A stretch of DNA of 17,317 nucleotides from an uncultured Clostridia bacterium. GTDB taxonomy: Bacteria; Bacillota; Clostridia; Christensenellales; Aristaeellaceae. The DNA lies in contig CAKTTL010000058.1 in assembly GCA_934615235.1 (NCBI GenBank), forward strand, positions 1 to 17,317. Reading direction: 5' to 3'. The position numbers and the translations under genes are program-made. The notes under the pieces are model-generated. The model was not told where the DNA came from, did no database searches, and worked only from the letters and a program-made list of their open reading frames with translations. Positions within the stretch are counted from its first letter, which is position 1, and each line of letters begins with the position of its first letter. This document shows positions 13,409-17,317 of this stretch, piece after piece.

Positions 13409-14299
13409 ATGAGTTTTTCCGATGAGCGGCAGAGTATTGAGCGGGCGGCGAGCCGCCTGAAGGCGCTGCGCGGCGTGGGGGAGAGCGAACTGCCGCGCCT
13501 GCACGGGCTGAAGGACCAGGTGGTGGAGTGGATTCAGCTGGTGCGCAGCGCGATGTATCCGCACATCTTCACGGGCGAGCGGTATAAGGCGGATCTGGTG
13601 GAGATGCAGATTGTGGAATATCTGCAGCGCGCAGCGCTGCTGATGCACGATATGCTCCGCATGGTTCTGCCCGAAGGGGCGGAAAAGGCGGGCGAGGTGG
13701 TGACGGCGTTTTTCGACGCGCTGCCCGGCATCGCCGAAACGCTGGAAACCGACGTTCAGGCCGCCTATGACGGCGACCCCGCCGCGCGCAGCAGCGAGGA
13801 GATCATGCTGGCCTATCCCGCCTTCGAGGCGATCAGCATTTACCGGCTGGCGCATTGTCTGTACGCGCTGAAGGTGCCGCTTCTGCCGCGCATGATGACC
13901 GAATACGCCCACCGCAACACGGGCATCGATATCCATCCCGGCGCGACGATCGGCCGGTATTTCTTCATCGATCACGGTACCGGTGTGGTCATCGGCGAAA
14001 CGTGCGTCATCGGCGAACACGTCAAGCTCTATCAGGGCGTGACGCTGGGCGCGAAAAGCTTCGAGGTGGACGAGAACGGTAACCCCATCAAGGGCATCAA
14101 GCGCCACCCGAATATCGGCGATCATGTCGTCATTTACGCCGGCGCGACGATCCTCGGCGGACAGACGCATATCGGCGAGCATACCGTCATCGGCGGCAAC
14201 GTCTGGCTGACCGGCTCCGTGCCCGCCGGGCAGACGGTTTACAACAACATTCAGCCCCCGGCATGCGCCGAATGCGCCTGCGTCCGGCGGGAAAAATAA
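13409..14299 (+). CDS. cysE: serine O-acetyltransferase (EpsC/CysE type)
   Basis: A 296-residue enzyme making O-acetylserine from serine and acetyl-CoA, the first step of cysteine synthesis. A helical N-terminal domain (about 1-160) precedes a left-handed beta-helix of hexapeptide repeats (about 165-275). Catalytic-region motifs are DIHPGATIG with H176, IDHGTGVVIGET with the D188-H189 dyad, and KLYQGVTLGAKSF. The long helical domain matches the EpsC-like serine acetyltransferases of Bacillota. The C-terminal tail is unusual: PPACAECACVRREK carries three cysteines (C286, C289, C291) and lacks the terminal isoleucine with which CysE of other bacteria binds CysK. The start is the ATG at 13409 with GAGGAGG just upstream. 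The U32 gene follows after 20 bases; cysK is not in the window. Confidence 0.94.
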   Translation: MSFSDERQSIERAASRLKALRGVGESELPRLHGLKDQVVEWIQLVRSAMYPHIFTGERYKADLVEMQIVEYLQRAALLMHDMLRMVLPEGAEKAGEVVTAFFDALPGIAETLETDVQAAYDGDPAARSSEEIMLAYPAFEAISIYRLAHCLYALKVPLLPRMMTEYAHRNTGIDIHPGATIGRYFFIDHGTGVVIGETCVIGEHVKLYQGVTLGAKSFEVDENGNPIKGIKRHPNIGDHVVIYAGATILGGQTHIGEHTVIGGNVWLTGSVPAGQTVYNNIQPPACAECACVRREK

Positions 14300-14319
14300 C
14301 GCAAAGGCAGAAAAAAGCA

Positions 14320-16353
14320 ATGATTGAAATCCTTGCCCCCGTCGGGGGACGCGAACAGCTGCTTGCCGCCGTCCGCTGCGGCGCGGACGCGGTATATCTC
14401 GGCGCGAAGGGCTTTAACGCGCGCCGCAACGCCGAAAACTTTGAGGACGCGTCTCTTGGCGAAACGGTCGCGTTCTGTCATGCGCGCAGCGTGCGCGTTC
14501 ACGTCACGCTCAATACGCTGGTCATGGACAGCGAAACGGACGCGCTGGACGAGACGATTCGCTCCATCGCCGAAAGCGGCGCGGATGCGGTGATTGTGCA
14601 GGATCTGGCCGTGGCGCGGCGCGTGCGGGAAATCTGTCCCGATATCGCGCTGCACGCTTCGACGCAGATGGCCATTCATAACGCCGCGGGCGTGCGCCAG
14701 GCGGAGGAGCTTGGCTTTTCGCGCGTGGTGCTGGCGCGCGAGCTGTCCATCCCGGAAATTCGCGCCATTCACGAAAAAACGCACGCGGAGCTGGAGACGT
14801 TCGTCCACGGCGCGCTGTGCATGTGCGTCAGCGGCGCGTGCGAGCTTTCGGCCATGCTCGGCGGCAGGAGCGGCAACCGCGGCCTGTGCGCGCAGCCGTG
14901 CCGGCTGAATTTTCGCGCGGGGGCGCGGGAATACGCGCTGTCGCTGAAGGATCTGTGCGCGTTCGATCATATCGCCGAAATGCGGGCGGCGGGCGTCTGT
15001 TCGCTGAAAATCGAGGGGCGCATGAAGCGGCCGGAATACGTCGCCGCAGCCGTGACGGCGTGCCGTCAGGCGGTTAACGGCGAACCGTACGACCTTGACG
15101 CGCTGCGCGACGCGTTTTCGCGCGGCGGTTTCACTGACGGCTATCTGACCGGGCGGCGCACGCTGTCGATGTTCGGCGTGCGCTCGAAGGACGACGTGAA
15201 TGCGACCGCGCGCATCAACGCCCGCCTTGCGCCGCTTTATCGCCGCGAGATGCAACGCGTTCCGGTGGACATGCTGCTGACGCTGCGGGAAAAGGAGGCG
15301 CTGCTTTCCGTAATGGACGGCGAAAACGCCGCGACCGTCTCCGGTGGCGCGCCGCAGGCCGCGCTTAACGCGCCGACTGACGAAGCGCGCGCCCGCAAAA
15401 GCCTGGAAAAGACCGGCGACACGCCGTTCCTCACGCGCGAGGTGACCGTCGATACCGACGGCGCATGGATGCTGCCCGCGTCCGCGCTGAACGCGATGCG
15501 CCGCGAAGCGCTGGAAAAGCTGCTTGCGCTGCGGGAAACGCCGCGGGCGCACCGGATCGCTGCGGCGGACGAGGCGGCGCTTTCGCCGCATGAAGCGCAC
15601 GAAACGCCGGAAACGCGGCTGCGCTTCCAGACCGCAGGGCAGATCTGGCCCGGCGCGTTTGAGCAGGCAGCGCGCGTGATTCTCCCGCTTGGCGAGATCA
15701 GCGGCGAAACGGCGGCCGCGCACGGGGACAAGCTCATCGCCGAGCTGCCCGCGCTCGTCTTTCCCGGGGATGAGGACGCGGTGAAGAAGCGCCTGCTTGC
15801 GCTGAAGGCCGCCGGTCTGAGCGCGGCGCTGTGCGAAAACCTCGGCGCGGTGCGCATCGCGCGAGAGGCGGGGCTGGAGCTTCACGGCGGCGCGGCGCTG
15901 AACCTTCTGAGCAGCCGCGCGCTGGAGCGCGCCGGGGCATTGGGGCTGGCCGACGCGACGGTTTCCTTCGAGCTTGCGATGAGCGCAATCCGCAAACTGG
16001 CGGGCCAGACGCCGCGCGGGCTGATCGCTTACGGCCGTCTGCCGCTGATGCGGATGCGCTGCTGTCCGGTGCAGGGCGAGCGCGGCTGCGGCGCCTGCAC
16101 GGGCAGGAGCGAGCTGGTCGACCGCATGGGCGTGAAATTCCCCACGCTTTGCGACCGTAAACGCTATACGACGCTTCTCAACTCCGTCCCGCTCAACCTT
16201 TCGGACGAGCCGATCCGGGGCGTGGATTTCATCACGCTCTATTTCACCCTCGAAACCCGGGAGGAATGCGAGCAGATCGCGCGGGATTTCGCCGCGCACA
16301 GCGCGCCGAAGGGCGAACGCACCCGCGGCCTGTATTACCGGACGCTGCTTTGA
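14320..16353 (+). CDS. U32 family protein, RlhA/TrhP-like with C-terminal extension
   Basis: A 677-residue protein of the 'peptidase U32' family. Its best-known members, RlhA and TrhP in E. coli, are prephenate-dependent RNA hydroxylation enzymes with an iron-sulfur cluster; some others are called collagenases. The TIM-barrel-like N-terminal half starts MIEILAPVGG. The family signature spans ETFVHGALCMCVSGACELS (159-177) with C167 and C174, followed by C190 and C194 in GLCAQPC and C227 before KIEGRMK. The length fits the long RlhA-type (about 650) with a DUF3656-like middle region. The C-terminal part has a second cysteine cluster C581-C582 and C590-GA-C593. The start is the ATG at 14320; the ribosome site (AAAGGCAG) is weak. 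It is probably co-transcribed with cysE. RNA modification is more likely than proteolysis. Confidence 0.9.
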   Translation: MIEILAPVGGREQLLAAVRCGADAVYLGAKGFNARRNAENFEDASLGETVAFCHARSVRVHVTLNTLVMDSETDALDETIRSIAESGADAVIVQDLAVARRVREICPDIALHASTQMAIHNAAGVRQAEELGFSRVVLARELSIPEIRAIHEKTHAELETFVHGALCMCVSGACELSAMLGGRSGNRGLCAQPCRLNFRAGAREYALSLKDLCAFDHIAEMRAAGVCSLKIEGRMKRPEYVAAAVTACRQAVNGEPYDLDALRDAFSRGGFTDGYLTGRRTLSMFGVRSKDDVNATARINARLAPLYRREMQRVPVDMLLTLREKEALLSVMDGENAATVSGGAPQAALNAPTDEARARKSLEKTGDTPFLTREVTVDTDGAWMLPASALNAMRREALEKLLALRETPRAHRIAAADEAALSPHEAHETPETRLRFQTAGQIWPGAFEQAARVILPLGEISGETAAAHGDKLIAELPALVFPGDEDAVKKRLLALKAAGLSAALCENLGAVRIAREAGLELHGGAALNLLSSRALERAGALGLADATVSFELAMSAIRKLAGQTPRGLIAYGRLPLMRMRCCPVQGERGCGACTGRSELVDRMGVKFPTLCDRKRYTTLLNSVPLNLSDEPIRGVDFITLYFTLETREECEQIARDFAAHSAPKGERTRGLYYRTLL

Positions 16354-16431
16354 GGGGGAATCCCGCCATGCTGCTTTTTATCCGGGCAGCGGCCGGAAAG
16401 ACCGCATTGGTCGAGGAAGGAAGTAAAATAC

Positions 16432-16977
16432 ATGGGAGAAATTGAACTGTATATCCCAAAGCTGGAGGATCTCTGGTTCTATCAACAGATGATGTCTGAT
16501 CCGGAAACGATGTCCTACAACGCCGGATGGGATGTTGACTATGAGGGATACCATCGGGACACCGGCTGCATCGACTGCCCGGATGAGATTCTTGCCGGCT
16601 GGTACGATAGATGGGTAGAAAATGAGCCGGATCGCTTCTATGCTTATATCAGGCGCAGATCCGACGGCGTATGGATCGGTGATGTGAACTTTCACTATAC
16701 GCCAGAAAAGGATTGGTGGGATATGGGCATCGTGATTTATGCCCCCTTCCGCGGCAAAGGTTATGCCGTCCCTGCGCTGAAGCGGATGCTGGATCACGCT
16801 TTCCGTGTTTGCGGTATTTCCAGAATCCATAACGATTTCGAGGTTGCCCGGAACGAAATTGCCGCATGGGAAACCCATCGCAAAGCGGGCTTTAAGGAAT
16901 CAGGCGTGGAAGACGGTTTTCTCCACATGATGATTACCAAAGAAGACTATCTGGACGCAGCGCAAAATAGGTGTTAA
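16432..16977 (+). CDS. GNAT-family N-acetyltransferase, RimJ/RimL-like, low GC
   Basis: A 181-residue acetyltransferase. Motif A is MGIVIYAPFRGKGYAVPAL (98-116), with the acetyl-CoA loop R107-G-K-G-Y-A112. Motif B is NEIAAWETHRKAGFKESG (141-158), typical of the RimJ/RimL-like group that includes ribosomal-protein, polyamine and antibiotic acetyltransferases. The substrate is unknown. The N-terminal part contains an unusual WDVDYEGYHRDTGCIDCPDE stretch. Start: ATG at 16432 with GAGGAAGG about 13 bases upstream. Sampled 60-base blocks run about 40-55 % GC, against about 70 % in the U32 gene, and codons such as AGG and AGA appear. This suggests more recent acquisition. It is 78 bases after the U32 gene and followed by a likely terminator. 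Confidence 0.88.
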   Translation: MGEIELYIPKLEDLWFYQQMMSDPETMSYNAGWDVDYEGYHRDTGCIDCPDEILAGWYDRWVENEPDRFYAYIRRRSDGVWIGDVNFHYTPEKDWWDMGIVIYAPFRGKGYAVPALKRMLDHAFRVCGISRIHNDFEVARNEIAAWETHRKAGFKESGVEDGFLHMMITKEDYLDAAQNRC

Positions 16978-16985
16978 ATCACAGC

Positions 16986-17033
16986 GGGGGTGTCACACGA
17001 AAACAAAGCGTGACATCCCCATCGCAGCTTTTT
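16986..17033 (+). terminator. probable intrinsic terminator after the GNAT gene
   Basis: An 11-bp stem (GGGGGTGTCAC at 16986-16996 with GTGACATCCCC at 17010-17020, one G-U pair) around a 13-base loop. TTTTT follows at 17029-17033 after an 8-base gap, which weakens the call. Its position between the gene stop and the asnS promoter fits termination. Confidence 0.55.
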
Positions 17034-17075
17034 ATGGTTTTCGCAGAAAAAACGATGGTTTTTGACGGCCTGAGC

Positions 17076-17104
17076 TTGTGATTACAGGCCTTGCGTGCTA
17101 TAAT
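17076..17104 (+). promoter_or_regulatory. asnS promoter with extended -10
   Basis: -35 TTGTGA (17076-17081), 17-base spacer, -10 TATAAT (17099-17104) with TG before it (TGCTATAAT). The leader to the ATG is only about 25 bases, too short for a T-box. A 6-bp inverted repeat GGCCTG/CAGGCC (17067-17072, 17085-17090) straddles the -35. Confidence 0.75.
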
Positions 17105-17135
17105 ATGTTATTATTTCCGTCAGGGGGACAATCCG

Positions 17136-17317
17136 ATGTTTACAACGGTCAAACAGCTTTTTGACAAGCCTCCGGTGGAGGAGATTTCCGGCGTTCGCGT
17201 CAGCGGCTGGGTGCGCACGGTGCGCGACAGCAAGGCTTTTGCCTTTATCGCCCTGAACGACGGCACCTGCTTTAAGCCCTTGCAGATCGTGGTCGAAGAG
17301 GCCAACGTATCCAACTA
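17136..17317 (+). CDS. asnS: asparaginyl-tRNA synthetase, N-terminal part (cut by window end)
   Basis: Sixty codons are visible before the right edge. The sequence VSGWVRTVRDSKAFAFIALN followed by DGT and, later, LQIVVEE is the OB-fold anticodon-binding domain of class II aminoacyl-tRNA synthetases. The VRDSKAF.F..LNDGT form points to the asparaginyl rather than aspartyl or lysyl enzyme. It charges tRNA-Asn with asparagine in the cytoplasm. Start: ATG at 17136 with AGGGGGA about 8 bases upstream and its own promoter. The catalytic domain lies outside the window, so integrity cannot be judged. Confidence 0.88.
   Translation, partial: MFTTVKQLFDKPPVEEISGVRVSGWVRTVRDSKAFAFIALNDGTCFKPLQIVVEEANVSN

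Noticed and set aside
14251..16299. 682-residue minus-strand open frame opposite the U32 gene
   Set aside because: Antisense shadow; the + strand carries the U32 signature and conserved cysteines.
16368..16445. 25-codon open frame before the low-GC GNAT gene (MLLFIRAAAGKTALVEEG)
   Set aside because: Has a passable ribosome site, but it is very short, overlaps the GNAT start and has no support beyond being open; a leader peptide is possible but unproven.
17105..17135. T-box riboswitch before asnS
   Set aside because: The promoter lies too close to the start codon; only about 25 bases of leader, with no specifier stem possible.
1..17317. CRISPR array, tRNA or rRNA genes, prophage or transposase genes
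   Set aside because: No regularly spaced direct repeats, no cloverleaf or rRNA-like stretches, and no integrase or transposase motifs were seen on either strand.

Overview
The window is about 17.3 kb of high-GC bacterial chromosome (roughly 60-65 % by eye), densely packed with genes. It most likely comes from a Bacillota/Clostridia-type bacterium. The support is strong AGGAGG-type ribosome sites, frequent TTG and GTG starts, a Gram-positive SOS box in front of lexA, a YitT-family protein, a LysM protein without a signal peptide and a PdaA/NodB-type deacetylase. No rRNA, tRNA, CRISPR array, phage gene or transposase gene was seen. The species cannot be named from the sequence.

Layout. (1) 15-743 (-) is a single-pass membrane protein of unknown function, divergent from (2) a + strand cluster 1039-4733: a eukaryote-like (GH13_8-type) glycogen branching enzyme, a uridine-kinase-like P-loop kinase joined to it by an ATGA overlap, and a secreted NodB-type polysaccharide deacetylase. 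(3) lexA (4820-5428) has its own promoter with an SOS box just upstream. A short hairpin plus T-run separates it from (4) a tight + strand run 5482-9144: MFS transporter, YitT-family membrane protein, ComEC-like metallo-beta-lactamase lipoprotein and SGNH hydrolase. (5) 9145-9404, between convergent genes, holds no gene but is full of inverted repeats: a 21-bp terminal inverted repeat with two mismatches encloses a 50-nt near-perfect palindrome and a second long hairpin. (6) A - strand operon runs 12083 to 9405: GH51 alpha-L-arabinofuranosidase, Sir2 deacetylase and a GNAT acetyltransferase, with a clear promoter and a candidate palindromic operator. (7) 12381-13220 (+) is a four-LysM protein with regularly spaced cysteine pairs, closed by a strong intrinsic terminator. 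(8) 13409-16353 (+) carries serine acetyltransferase and a long U32 (RlhA-like) protein. (9) 16432-16977 (+) is a GNAT gene of clearly lower GC. (10) asnS begins at 17136 and runs off the right edge.

How the genes may work together: the first cluster combines alpha-glucan branching with cell-wall or polysaccharide deacetylation. The minus operon links arabinose release from plant polysaccharide with an acetylation/deacetylation pair. Most other genes are housekeeping (SOS control, cysteine synthesis, RNA modification, tRNA charging). I do not see a clearly new multi-gene system. The least explained structures are the inverted-repeat element at 9155-9399, the Cys-paired LysM protein with a possible sporulation promoter, and the Sir2-GNAT pairing.
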